This document shows, piece by piece, positions 44,988 to 53,376 of a stretch of DNA of 64,000 bases. Position numbers and translations under genes: made by a program. The DNA is from Paracoccaceae bacterium (GTDB taxonomy: Bacteria; Pseudomonadota; Alphaproteobacteria; Rhodobacterales; Rhodobacteraceae): contig JAFWNM010000028.1 in NCBI GenBank assembly GCA_017510335.1, forward strand, positions 124,001 through 188,000, read 5' to 3'. The first letter of the stretch is position 1; each line of letters opens with the position of its first letter. Below the pieces are notes generated by a model. That model saw only the letters and a list, made by a program, of their open reading frames with translations. It searched no databases and was not told the origin of the DNA.

Positions 44988-46793
44988 ATGCCCCTTGACC
45001 AGCAAAGCACCACAAAAACCGAATTCGGCAATCTGCCTGATTGGGACCTTAGCGCGCTTTATGCCGCCCCGGATGCGCCGGAACTGACCCGCGATTTTGA
45101 CTGGTTGCGGCAGGAATGCGCGGAATTTGCTTCCGAATATGAAGGCAGGCTTGCGCAGCTGTCTGCGGCGGGCATGCTGGCATGTGTGCAGCGCTACGAG
45201 AAGATCGACATGGTTGCCGGGCGGCTGATGTCCTATGCGGGTTTGCGCTATTACCAGAACACCGTGGACCCCGAACGCGCCAAATTCATGGCCGATGCGC
45301 AAGACCGCATGACCGATGCGACCACCCCTTTGGTGTTTTTCTCGCTGGAGATGAACCGCATTGATGATGCTGCATTTGATGCACTGGTGTGCGCAGATGC
45401 GGATCTTGCGCGCTACCGTCCGGTGTTTGACCGCATGCGCGCCATGCGCCCGCACCAATTGTCGGACGAGTTGGAAAAGTTCCTGCATGACCAGTCCACG
45501 GTCGGGTCTGCGGCATGGAACCGGCTGTTTGACGAAACCATGGCGGGCCTGCATTTCGAAGTGCAGGGCGAGGCCGAGCCGCTGGGGCTGGAAGCCACGC
45601 TGAACCTGTTGACCGACGCTGACCGCGCGCGCAGGCAAGCGGCAGCGCAGGCGCTGGCCTTCGTGTTTTCGGGCCAGTTGAAGTTGTTTGCCCGTGTGCA
45701 CAACACACTGGCCAAGGAAAAGGAAATCGAGGATCGCTGGCGCAAGATGCCGTCCGCACAACATGCGCGCCATTTGTCAAACCATGTCGAACCCGAAGTG
45801 GTGCAGGCGCTGCGCGATGCCGTGGTCGCGGCCTATCCGAACCTGAGCCACAGGTACTACGCGCTGAAAGCGCGCTGGATGGGGCTGGAGAAGCTGGAAA
45901 TCTGGGACCGTAACGCCCCCCTTCCGTTGGAAGCGCCGCGCGTGTTCAATTGGGATGATGCGCGCAGCACTGTGCTGGATGCCTATGCGGAATTTTCGCC
46001 CAGACTGGCAGATCTGGCCGAACCGTTCTTTACCCAAGGCTGGATCGATGCTGCCGTGAAACCCGGCAAAGCCCCGGGGGCCTTTGCCCACCCCACAGTG
46101 ACAGATGCGCATCCGTTCGTGATGCTGAACTATCTGGGCAAGCCGCGCGATGTCATGACGCTGGCGCATGAACTTGGGCACGGGGTGCACCAGCGGCTGG
46201 CCGCAGGGCAGGGGGAATTGCTGTCCTCCACGCCGCTGACGCTTGCGGAAACTGCCTCTGTCTTTGGTGAGATGCTGACCTTCCAGAAGCTTCTGGCACA
46301 GGCCAAATCGCAATCGGAACGCAAGGTTCTGCTGGCCGGCAAGGTCGAGGACATGATCAACACTGTTGTGCGCCAGATCGCGTTTTATGATTTTGAATGC
46401 AAGCTGCATGCCGCGCGCCGCGAGGGGGAACTGACGCCCGACGACATCAACGCCCTGTGGATGAGCGTGCAGGCAGAAAGCCTTGGGCCGGTGTTTGATT
46501 TCATGGACGGGTATGAAACCTTCTGGGCGTATATTCCGCATTTCGTGCATTCCCCGTTCTATGTCTATGCCTATGCGTTTGGCGACGGGTTGGTGAACGC
46601 GCTTTATGCGGCCTACCGCGATGCGCCGGACGGGTTTCAGGACAAGTATTTCGACATGCTGGCCGCAGGCGGGTCCAAACACCATAAGGAGTTGTTGGCC
46701 CCTTTCGGGCTGGATGCCAGCGACCCCGCCTTCTGGGACAAGGGTTTGCAGATGATCGCGGGCTTCATTGATGAGTTGGAAGCGATGGAGTGA
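44988..46793 (+). CDS. pepF: Oligoendopeptidase F (M3 family)
   Basis: 601 residues of the M3 zinc peptidases. The HExxH motif is LAHELGHGVHQ near residue 390, and the downstream Glu lies in TLAETASVFGEML. It degrades short peptides in the cytoplasm. GCGGAGAAGTCC precedes the ATG at 44988. It ends 49 bp before the third MITE-like repeat. Confidence 0.95.
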   Translation: MPLDQQSTTKTEFGNLPDWDLSALYAAPDAPELTRDFDWLRQECAEFASEYEGRLAQLSAAGMLACVQRYEKIDMVAGRLMSYAGLRYYQNTVDPERAKFMADAQDRMTDATTPLVFFSLEMNRIDDAAFDALVCADADLARYRPVFDRMRAMRPHQLSDELEKFLHDQSTVGSAAWNRLFDETMAGLHFEVQGEAEPLGLEATLNLLTDADRARRQAAAQALAFVFSGQLKLFARVHNTLAKEKEIEDRWRKMPSAQHARHLSNHVEPEVVQALRDAVVAAYPNLSHRYYALKARWMGLEKLEIWDRNAPLPLEAPRVFNWDDARSTVLDAYAEFSPRLADLAEPFFTQGWIDAAVKPGKAPGAFAHPTVTDAHPFVMLNYLGKPRDVMTLAHELGHGVHQRLAAGQGELLSSTPLTLAETASVFGEMLTFQKLLAQAKSQSERKVLLAGKVEDMINTVVRQIAFYDFECKLHAARREGELTPDDINALWMSVQAESLGPVFDFMDGYETFWAYIPHFVHSPFYVYAYAFGDGLVNALYAAYRDAPDGFQDKYFDMLAAGGSKHHKELLAPFGLDASDPAFWDKGLQMIAGFIDELEAME

Positions 46794-46842
46794 TGAGGGC
46801 ACGCTGTCCGCACAGGCCGGAATACCTGTTCGCGGGTGTTCT

Positions 46843-47070
46843 GGCCTGTTGCGGACGTTTGCACTTGAATGAAGCCCGCGCGGTGGGCGGTTCGGGGTAT
46901 GTCGATACGGCGCTGTAAGGGAAGCAGTTTATCCGGGCGGCATAGTCCTGACTTCTATGGCTTGGCACCCCTTCAGGTCACCGGCAGGCCGCGGGGCGGC
47001 CCGCCGAGTGTTCGGCGGCCTGCGGCCTTGCTTCCGCACTGGGGCATTCCCCCAACGTCCCCTTCAGGCC
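46843..47070 (-). repeat. MITE-like intergenic repeat, copy 3 (inverted)
   Basis: The right end AACGTCCCCTTCAGGCC (47054-47070) is identical to the 1590-1606 end, and the left end GGCCTGTTGCGGACGTT (46843-46859) differs from the perfect inverted repeat at three bases. Its 228-bp length matches copy 1. It lies between the convergent pepF and hydroxyacid dehydrogenase genes and accounts for most of this 339-bp gap. Confidence 0.72.
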
Positions 47071-47132
47071 ACTTTGTCATGTCACCCGTGCGTGATCTTG
47101 CGTGACTGCGCCTTTGTTGGTGTTCCCGTCTT

Positions 47133-48086
47133 TTAGACAGGGTTCAGCAGCCTGTGGCCTGCCGCGTGGGCGATCGCGTTGTCCACGGCCATCATACCCA
47201 TATTCTCGCGCACATCCTGCGCTGCGGTGCCCAGATGCGGCAACAGGGTTACATTCTCCATACGGCGCAGCGCTTCGGGGACAGCTGGTTCGAATTCATA
47301 GACATCCAGCCCCGCACCAGCGATCTGCCCTTGGTGCAACGCGCCAATCAATGCGGCTTCATCCACCACATCCCCGCGTGCGATATTGACCAGATGCGCA
47401 TGCGGGCGCATTTTCGCCAGTTCTTGCGCACCAATCAGGTGGCGCGTATCAGCCCCGCCCGGAACTGCCAGCACCACGACATCCGATGCGGCCAGAACAT
47501 CTGCAATGCTGTCAAGCTGGCGCGCGGGCAGGTCAACTGAACGGGGGGACCGGTTGTGATAGACCACATCCATACCCAGCCCGAAATGCACCCGCTTTGC
47601 AATGGCCTGCCCGATGCGCCCCATGCCGATAATGCCGCAGGTCTTGCCGCCCAGATGCAGGCCCAGCATCTGCGTCGGGTGCCAGCCCGTCCATTTGCCC
47701 GCGCGCACCAGACGCTCGCCCTCGCTGGCGCGGCGCGCGGACATCAACACCAGCATCAGCGCGATGTCGGCAGTAGCATCAGTGACGGAACCCGGGGTGT
47801 TGGTCACCGAAATGCCCACCTGCTTTGCGGCACGGACGTCAATATGGTTATGCCCCACACCGAAATTCGCCAGCAACCGGCAGCGCGCAGTTTCCATTCC
47901 GTCAAACACATCTGCGGTGAACATGTCCCCAAGGGTCGGTATGATCACGTCATACAGCACCAGTGCGGCGCGCATTTCGCCCTTTTTCAAAGGGGTTGTC
48001 TGGTTGCGCAAGGTCAGGTTGAAATGCGCGCGGGCGTGTTCCAGCACGGCCTCCGGCAGGGGGCGGGTAATGTAAAGCTCTTTCAT
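47133..48086 (-). CDS. D-2-hydroxyacid dehydrogenase (glyoxylate/hydroxypyruvate reductase-like)
   Basis: 317 residues. The NAD(P) site is GKTCGIIGMGRIGQAIAKRV; catalytic Arg is in NIARGDVVDE, Glu in YEFEPAVPE and His in LLPHLGTA. LLANFGVGHNHIDV resembles the GyaR/GRHPR group, which reduces glyoxylate or hydroxypyruvate. In the cofactor loop the residues after the second strand are HNRSPRS, which suggests NADP preference. GAAAGGGACGCC precedes the ATG. It lies 10 bp downstream of the csaA-like gene. Confidence 0.88.
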   Translation of the reverse strand: MKELYITRPLPEAVLEHARAHFNLTLRNQTTPLKKGEMRAALVLYDVIIPTLGDMFTADVFDGMETARCRLLANFGVGHNHIDVRAAKQVGISVTNTPGSVTDATADIALMLVLMSARRASEGERLVRAGKWTGWHPTQMLGLHLGGKTCGIIGMGRIGQAIAKRVHFGLGMDVVYHNRSPRSVDLPARQLDSIADVLAASDVVVLAVPGGADTRHLIGAQELAKMRPHAHLVNIARGDVVDEAALIGALHQGQIAGAGLDVYEFEPAVPEALRRMENVTLLPHLGTAAQDVRENMGMMAVDNAIAHAAGHRLLNPV

Positions 48087-48096
48087 GGCGTCCCTT

Positions 48097-48438
48097 TCAA
48101 TGCATGCGCGCGCCAGCGGGCACGTCATGGTCGGGCGAGATTAGTGTGATATGCCCCTGTGCATCTGATACCCCCAGAACCAGAACTTCCGACATGAACG
48201 GCCCGATCTGGCGCGCGGGAAAATTCACGACGGCCATCACCTGCTTGCCGATCAGCGCATCAGGCGCATACAGCGCCGTAATCTGCGCCGAGGATTTCTT
48301 TTCGCCCAGCTCGGGGCCGAAATCGATCCATAGCTTGATGGCGGGCTTGCGCGCTTCGGGGAAGGGTTCGGCGCGGATGATCCGGCCCGCGCGAATATCG
48401 ACCTTCAGGAATTCATCAAAGCTGATCCTGTCGTTCAT
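48097..48438 (-). CDS. CsaA-like tRNA-binding domain protein
   Basis: 113 residues, an OB fold of the tRNA_bind family: FLKVDIRAGRIIRAEPFPEARKPA, then QITALYAPDALIGKQVMAVVNFPARQIGPFMSEVL in consecutive segments. CsaA homologues bind tRNA and have been called export chaperones. Its start overlaps the proC stop by 4 nt (ATGA). Confidence 0.88.
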   Translation of the reverse strand: MNDRISFDEFLKVDIRAGRIIRAEPFPEARKPAIKLWIDFGPELGEKKSSAQITALYAPDALIGKQVMAVVNFPARQIGPFMSEVLVLGVSDAQGHITLISPDHDVPAGARMH

Positions 48439-49247
48439 TGCGCCAGTTCCTGCGACCGCGCCGCCGCTGCCGCGATCGCCTGTTCCATAAGCGGCGGCAG
48501 GCCACGGGTTTCGTCCATCAACACGGTCAGCGCCGCCGCTGTTGTGCCACCGGGGCTGGTGACATTCTGGCGCAATTCTGCGGCGGTTTGCGTGGAATGA
48601 CCGGCCAGTGCGGCCGCCCCTGTCACTGTTGCGCGCGCCAGTTGCATGGCCAGGTCGGGCGCCAGCCCCTGGGCCTCTCCCGCGCGGGCCATGGCTTCTA
48701 TCAGATGAAAGACATAGGCCGGCCCGGACCCTGAAAGCGCGGTCACCGCATCCATCTGCGATTCGTCTTGCAGGCGCACGGTTTGCCCGACCGCTGACAG
48801 CAGTTCCTCGGCCAGTGCCAGATCTGTGTCAGACACATGGGCATTGCCAATCAGCGCTGTAATCCCTTGTCCGACTGCCGCAGGGGTGTTGGGCATGGCC
48901 CGGATAATGGGGGTGCGGGCGCCCAGAATGTCGCTGAAACGTGCCATTTGCGTGCCGGCCGCGATGGACACAAACAACGTTTGACCGTTGCCGAAGGATT
49001 GTAGCGCGGGCAGGGCGCTGCCCATCATTTGCGGTTTCACGGCCAGCACAACCACCGCAGGCGCAGCAGGCAAGGCGCCGTTCAGCGACACGCCAGTCCC
49101 GCGCAGCCAGTCTGACGGGGCCGGTTCGATCACATGCACGCTGGATGCCGTAATCCCCTTTGCCAGCCAACCGGCCAACAGGGCCGACCCCATCTTGCCG
49201 CAGCCCAGCAATACCATTGCGTGCGTGTTGATCCGCTCAAGTGTCAT
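48435..49247 (-). CDS. proC: Pyrroline-5-carboxylate reductase
   Basis: 270 residues. The NADPH-binding motif is VLLGCGKMGSALLAGWL; VVLAVKPQMM, IRAMPNTPAAVGQGI and the substrate-binding ALSGSGPAYVFHLIEAM, TSPGGTTAAAL segments are typical. It performs the last step of proline synthesis. It stands between ybjN and the csaA-like gene on the same strand. Confidence 0.96.
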   Translation of the reverse strand: MTLERINTHAMVLLGCGKMGSALLAGWLAKGITASSVHVIEPAPSDWLRGTGVSLNGALPAAPAVVVLAVKPQMMGSALPALQSFGNGQTLFVSIAAGTQMARFSDILGARTPIIRAMPNTPAAVGQGITALIGNAHVSDTDLALAEELLSAVGQTVRLQDESQMDAVTALSGSGPAYVFHLIEAMARAGEAQGLAPDLAMQLARATVTGAAALAGHSTQTAAELRQNVTSPGGTTAAALTVLMDETRGLPPLMEQAIAAAAARSQELAQ

Positions 49248-49345
49248 GACGCCCCCTTGTTGTTTTGCGCATTTGTTGCGCTGCAGCCTGTCTGCGTCAA
49301 GGGGAAGGGCGGCTTAATTTTGCAATCTGCACCAAACTGGCGGGA

Positions 49346-49849
49346 TCATGCGTGTCCCACAGCTTCGGCCAGCGCCAGATCAAGCGCGGATTGCGGGCTG
49401 TGGTCTGCCCAGGACACCAGTTGAAATGCAGGGTAGAACCGTTCGGACGCGATTACCGCGCTGTGGATCATCCGGTCGATCTGGTCGATTTCGGCAGTCT
49501 GGTCGACGCCAAGCAACAACGCGTAGCGCCACACCATCAAGCGCTGCGTGTCCCAGAAACTGAAAGCGCCAGACCACACCATGTCATTGGCGCGGCTGAC
49601 CGTTTCATACAAGGCGGGCAGGGCGGTTTCAGGCGGGTCCATCTCGAAGGTGCAAATCAGGCGCAGCATGTCCTCCTCTGGGGACAGGGCGAGCGTCAGC
49701 GCATAGCTGCGCCATTGCCCCTGGATCACCATGGCGATCTGGTCCTCTCCGATGCGGTCGAAATCCCAGTCATGGTTGGCGGCCAGTGTTTCGACAATGT
49801 CGATCGGATGGACCGAGTCGTTGCTTAGGTAAAGTTCCAATGCTGACAT
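49346..49849 (-). CDS. YbjN domain-containing protein
   Basis: 167 residues of the YbjN (type III secretion chaperone-like) family: HDWDFDRIGEDQIAMVIQGQWRSY and MVWSGAFSFWDTQRLMVWRYALLL. Function is unclear; E. coli YbjN affects stress responses. In this group it usually precedes proC. It is the last host gene before the accessory region. Confidence 0.85.
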   Translation of the reverse strand: MSALELYLSNDSVHPIDIVETLAANHDWDFDRIGEDQIAMVIQGQWRSYALTLALSPEEDMLRLICTFEMDPPETALPALYETVSRANDMVWSGAFSFWDTQRLMVWRYALLLGVDQTAEIDQIDRMIHSAVIASERFYPAFQLVSWADHSPQSALDLALAEAVGHA

Positions 49850-50025
49850 GCCTGCCCCGTTCCGCTTTTGCCGCTGCGCTTTGCGATGCCACTAGACTAG
49901 GTATGTTGCACTAGTCATCTGTATTCTTGTGATCCCGCTTACTATATATGGTGTGCTTAAATGCACCATGAGTAAAGTGAAATCGCCAGTCCAGCCGCAA
50001 TTACCTGTGGATTGTTGTTGTGGCG

Positions 50026-50065
50026 TGACAGCAAATGTTGCAGGGTTTGACAGCAATAGTTGCAG
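50026..50065. repeat. Two 18-bp direct repeats at 22-bp pitch near the host-prophage junction
   Basis: TGACAGCAAATGTTGCAG (50026-50043) and TGACAGCAATAGTTGCAG (50048-50065) differ at two positions and start 22 bp apart, two helical turns. Each holds an inverted repeat GCAA-N3-TTGC. A weaker TGTTGCA also occurs near 49904. Possible transposase end-binding sites or operator; no promoter is evident nearby. Confidence 0.6.
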
Positions 50066-50098
50066 CAGGTCACCTTCTACAAGGTGCTATTGTTGTTT

Positions 50099-50545
50099 CT
50101 ATCTGAACCAATACATTGAACGGCGCGATCTACGAAGAACTGACCGCATTTTGTGGGCAACCTTTATGATTTCTGCTGCGCGGTCAGGATCCATTTTCTT
50201 AGACTGCGTTTCGAAATCGCCGCCTGTGGCAATATCGTAAAGCTCCGCATCCAAAGCAAAGTACTCTTTCCCATTGCAGCCTAGAAGACGCTCCGCGCTT
50301 GGCCTGAAACAGTCAGCAACGGATAAAGCTCCATAGATGCGCGCACGTAGGCATTTATCTTCATGAGAGAGATGCTTGGCGCTCGAAAGCCAATAAGCAA
50401 TGGCTGATTGCTCCAGCGTTTCTAAGTCATCAATATGGTCGTTCAGTAACTTCACGTCTTCATCAATAATGCGAATATAATTCTGTGCGAGGTAGGTCAC
50501 TATCCCCCCACCGATAAAGCCAAGAACAACCTCGCCTAAACCCAT
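50099..50545 (-). CDS. Small N-terminally membrane-anchored protein, third gene of the accessory operon
   Basis: 148 residues, not recognised. A single membrane segment is at residues 5-22 (EVVLGFIGGGIVTYLAQN). It is followed by a mostly helical, charged cytoplasmic part (DEDVKLLNDHIDDLETLEQS, later RAAEIIKVAHKMRSVLRRSRR). AAGGAGCTCGATGAA precedes the ATG, 21 nt after the DUF4325 stop. Codon use is AT-richer than in the flanking host genes. A membrane effector or sensor role in the operon is inference. Confidence 0.7.
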   Translation of the reverse strand: MGLGEVVLGFIGGGIVTYLAQNYIRIIDEDVKLLNDHIDDLETLEQSAIAYWLSSAKHLSHEDKCLRARIYGALSVADCFRPSAERLLGCNGKEYFALDAELYDIATGGDFETQSKKMDPDRAAEIIKVAHKMRSVLRRSRRSMYWFR

Positions 50546-50566
50546 TTCATCGAGCTCCTTAGAAAA

Positions 50567-50908
50567 TCAGCTAGGCAGAGCCCTCTCGATGTGTCGCAAT
50601 GCAGCTGTCCTGTAACGTTCGAGTTCTTTCATCGTCACCACTATGCGGAGGTGATTTTCTAATTCTTTCTTCGTAAACTTGTCATCGCGCACAAGTCCGC
50701 CAAACGCAGAATCCAAAAATGATGAACCGCACGAGAGCAAGCCATCCATGCTCACCGTCAATTTTCCACCAGCTTGAATGACCTCCCTCAGCTTCGGAGC
50801 AAGGTGATTGATCCGAAACGTCTCACCATTATATGGGCCATCGATTTTGCTTCGGCCCGCAGGATACTTCCAGAACTCACTGGCAATGTTGAGCATTTTA
50901 TCACCCAT
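50567..50908 (-). CDS. STAS-like DUF4325 protein
   Basis: 113 residues from the ATG at 50908, which overlaps the end of the HATPase gene by 8 nt; AAGGA lies 9 nt upstream. SKIDGPYNGETFRINHLAPKL and DGLLSCGSSFLDSAFGGLVR (55-74) match the DUF4325 pattern, a fold related to STAS anti-anti-sigma domains. Proteins of this type often neighbour GHKL ATPases, which recalls the SpoIIAB-SpoIIAA partner-switching pair. A longer in-frame start at 50989 lies inside the HATPase gene and has no matching homology. Confidence 0.75.
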   Translation of the reverse strand: MGDKMLNIASEFWKYPAGRSKIDGPYNGETFRINHLAPKLREVIQAGGKLTVSMDGLLSCGSSFLDSAFGGLVRDDKFTKKELENHLRIVVTMKELERYRTAALRHIERALPS

Positions 50909-52121
50909 CCTGAGATTTCCTTCGATCAATCTTGAGTCGCCACTGAATGAGCGTGCCACCGATCGAGTGTGTACTGATTTCTCGTACAATATCGGTTTTG
51001 TAAGCGTAACGGCAAGTACCTCCTCGACTAATAATGCAGAGTTCCCCGCTTTTACTTATATCGATTAGCTCCTTCATTTCTGGTAGTCCAAGACCACGGT
51101 TCACCTGATTTGTTTGCGTCTTTCCTGGCAACAACGCTGCGGCGATGTAGGCAGCATCATCCGAGTAGGCATGATCTCCAGCCTGGCCAATTATAGAGAG
51201 CAGGAAGTCGCGAATATGTTGTTTTAGCTCCTTCTTCGGAAAAGTAACCGGAATCGATGCACCCTGATCATATATCACAACCGTTAACTCTCGACTTACA
51301 CGATCTGCTGAGGCAGCTACCCACCAGCGCCCCACATGGGAAACTTCAAAGTTCTCGTCCGTCGGATATGCATGCCCAGCAACGTTGCTCATGGCCTCCG
51401 CCAACGATGAGTTCAGTGCGATCCTTACACTGGGCTCTAGAGGATCGTTTTCATCGATGAAGCTGGCCAACTGCAGGATATTCTCAGCAGCTTGCGCGAT
51501 TTGCTCAGAATCCTTTCCTGAAACGATGCGCATCACACGTACGTCGCCATCGGTGCGGTACCTTTCCGCAACATCTTCGGACAGACCCACAATCTCGAAA
51601 AAGCCAACTTCGTAAAGCTTCCGAAACAACTCCGGGTGCCAAGTATGAAGATTGATTGTAGGGGGCACGCTATCGCACAACCGCCTTGATCGGTCATACT
51701 CTGCGGAAAGCACTAGTGCTGCTGCGGTGGAAATAGCTTCAATTTTCGAGTAGTCGTGATATCGTCGTATCCAACTGAGGGACCTAGCATTTCTTCCGGG
51801 ATTGACCCAATTGTTCCCAGAACGCTTGACGCTTGGTGCGCTCGCGTAGCTTAGAAAAGACTGATTTAATGACATTCGAAGGCTGTGCAAAAACGAAAGC
51901 GTTTCATCACGATTTTGATTGAAACATAGTATACGTGGTGGTGCTACAGCGCCCTCAGTAACCAACAGCTTCTCAGTGTGGGAGCCAAACCACGCATCGA
52001 CAATTTGGCGATGCAGTCTCTTCGAAGTTTTTAGAACTGGCCTTCTTAGGTTCCGCTTCTTCTTTTGGGATGCAGCGCGATGGCGCAACCAGCGATGGAA
52101 TCTTGCAGTCAATCGCTTCAC
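50901..52121 (-). CDS. GHKL/HATPase-fold ATP-binding protein, first gene of the accessory operon
   Basis: 406 residues. The C-terminal half carries the ATPase boxes: N-box SLAEAMSNVAGHAYP (E242, N246, H250), G1 VVIYDQGASIP (D285), G2 RGLGLPEMKEL (about 342-352) and a final GGT (388-390). No histidine-phosphoacceptor or receiver domain is seen. The N-terminal 180 residues are very basic at first (residues 1-40) and unrecognised afterwards. The start is GTG at 52121 with GAGG 8 nt upstream. It looks like an anti-sigma-type kinase or other regulatory ATPase. Codon choice is unlike that of the host genes. Confidence 0.8.
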   Translation of the reverse strand: MKRLTARFHRWLRHRAASQKKKRNLRRPVLKTSKRLHRQIVDAWFGSHTEKLLVTEGAVAPPRILCFNQNRDETLSFLHSLRMSLNQSFLSYASAPSVKRSGNNWVNPGRNARSLSWIRRYHDYSKIEAISTAAALVLSAEYDRSRRLCDSVPPTINLHTWHPELFRKLYEVGFFEIVGLSEDVAERYRTDGDVRVMRIVSGKDSEQIAQAAENILQLASFIDENDPLEPSVRIALNSSLAEAMSNVAGHAYPTDENFEVSHVGRWWVAASADRVSRELTVVIYDQGASIPVTFPKKELKQHIRDFLLSIIGQAGDHAYSDDAAYIAAALLPGKTQTNQVNRGLGLPEMKELIDISKSGELCIISRGGTCRYAYKTDIVREISTHSIGGTLIQWRLKIDRRKSQDG

Positions 52122-52338
52122 GGCATTGCCTCACTGAATGTACATCTCCAAGAAATTGAGTGTAAAATGCAACGTTCCAACTGTCCCAAATTTATCATCC
52201 ACTCGCGCCGGTGATTCTGTCCTTGACAGACCCTATCCGATTCTTTCGGCCTCGCCACCCTGTCAATCCCGACAATGCTGTTCGCGCATTGCCGCCGTGG
52301 CTGTATCTTCGGCTCCCCAAACCAGAAGGAGGCATTAG

Positions 52339-52545
52339 ATGCGTGTAGAGACAGATATTGAAGAGAATGAGATCGATGGCGATTTCGGCACCGTGATGGG
52401 GCTGATAGTTACATGCAAGCGTTGCAACCACGTTGTCGAGGTCGGTGGTACTCACGAGGGTTCGGCTGCAGCGGCTGCGGCAAGATTGAGGAGAGAATGC
52501 CCCTATGAAGAGAACAATTTCTATCTAACGCCCGGATATAACTGA
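52339..52545 (+). CDS. Small Cys-containing protein of unknown function
   Basis: 68 residues, supported by a near-perfect AAGGAGG six bases before the ATG and by a strong terminator after the stop. The N terminus is acidic (ETDIEENEIDGDFG); VTCKRCNHVVEVGG has a CxxC and a third Cys is in RRECPYEENN, suggesting a small metal site. It is divergent from the HATPase operon and convergent with the methylase. No function can be assigned. Confidence 0.7.
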   Translation: MRVETDIEENEIDGDFGTVMGLIVTCKRCNHVVEVGGTHEGSAAAAAARLRRECPYEENNFYLTPGYN

Positions 52546-52579
52546 GGGGTGAAGCGGGCATTCAAGCCCGCTTCACCCC
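52546..52579. terminator. Perfect 14-bp hairpin between convergent genes
   Basis: GGGGTGAAGCGGGC (52546-52559) pairs with GCCCGCTTCACCCC (52566-52579), loop of 6 nt. It starts right after the stop of the small gene and contains the stop codon of the methylase gene, so it can serve both directions. No T-run follows. Confidence 0.75.
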
Positions 52580-53376
52580 GGCTTGAAATTCATGATCAGC
52601 ACCTCGGCCGCTGCCTTCGGCCCGCTTGAGGCCGCAGTGTAGACGGTGCTGATCTCCTTGATCTCGAAGCCCCCGAACACCTCACGCACGCCCGGCGTGT
52701 CGTTCAGGGACATGATGAAGCGGCCCTTCAGCGTGCCGAGCTGGGTGGCCATATCCTCGAACCGTTCCCTGCTGAACAACGCACGCCCGTAATAGCCCTC
52801 GCAGCCCCAGTAAGGCGGATCGAGGTAGAACAGCGTGTCCTTGTGATCGATCCGGCGCATGAATTCCGCGAAATCAAGGCAGGTCACGCACACGCCCGAC
52901 AGGCGCGTGTGCAGCGCTTCCAGATCCGATTCCAGCGTCGTCAGGTTGAACCGCCCGGCGCGTTCGCGCGACAGACCGAAGGACCGGCCATTCACTTTGC
53001 CGCCGAAGCTGACGCGCTGCAGATACAGGAACCGTGCGGCGCGTTGCATGTCCGTCAGTGTTTCAGGATCGACCTGGATCAGTCGTTCGAAATTGGCCTG
53101 CGTCGTGATCTGGAAGCGAAGTAGGTCCAGAAACGCGACATAATGCTCCTGTAGAACCCTGAACAGATTGTAGACATCGCGGGAGCGGTCATTGATGAAT
53201 TCCGCCCTCGGACGCGATGTCCGTCGCAGGAAAACGCCACCCATCCCAACGAACGGCTCTGCATAGGTCTTGTGCGCCTGATCGGCGTCGATGATGGCGC
53301 AGATGCGCTTGGCGAGGTTGCGCTTGCCGCCAATCCACGGGGCAATCGGGCGGGCGTTTCGGGGTGTGTCTGTCAT
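52573..53376 (-). CDS. DNA adenine methylase (D12 class, Dam-like)
   Basis: 267 residues. APWIGGKRNLAKRI (12-25) and YAEPFVGMGGVFL (38-50) are the SAM-binding motifs X and I, and FYLDPPYWG (DPPY at 186-189) is the catalytic motif of N6-adenine methylases. The D12 class usually methylates short sites such as GATC; the actual target is unknown. Its ATG overlaps the com stop by 4 nt (ATGA). Phage use of such enzymes is mostly protection from host restriction. Confidence 0.9.
   Translation of the reverse strand: MTDTPRNARPIAPWIGGKRNLAKRICAIIDADQAHKTYAEPFVGMGGVFLRRTSRPRAEFINDRSRDVYNLFRVLQEHYVAFLDLLRFQITTQANFERLIQVDPETLTDMQRAARFLYLQRVSFGGKVNGRSFGLSRERAGRFNLTTLESDLEALHTRLSGVCVTCLDFAEFMRRIDHKDTLFYLDPPYWGCEGYYGRALFSRERFEDMATQLGTLKGRFIMSLNDTPGVREVFGGFEIKEISTVYTAASSGPKAAAEVLIMNFKPG

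Noticed and set aside
49929-50240. 103-aa plus-strand ORF at the host-prophage junction
   Set aside because: Covers the direct repeats and overlaps the membrane-protein gene; Cys/Ser-rich composition without motifs and no ribosome-binding site.
50909-50989. Extended N terminus of the DUF4325 protein
   Set aside because: Lies wholly inside the HATPase gene; the ATG at 50908 has an upstream AAGGA and begins near the conserved domain.
52138-52338. 66-aa plus-strand ORF in the HATPase/small-gene spacer
   Set aside because: No ribosome-binding site or motif; it lies in the divergent promoter region of two better-supported genes.
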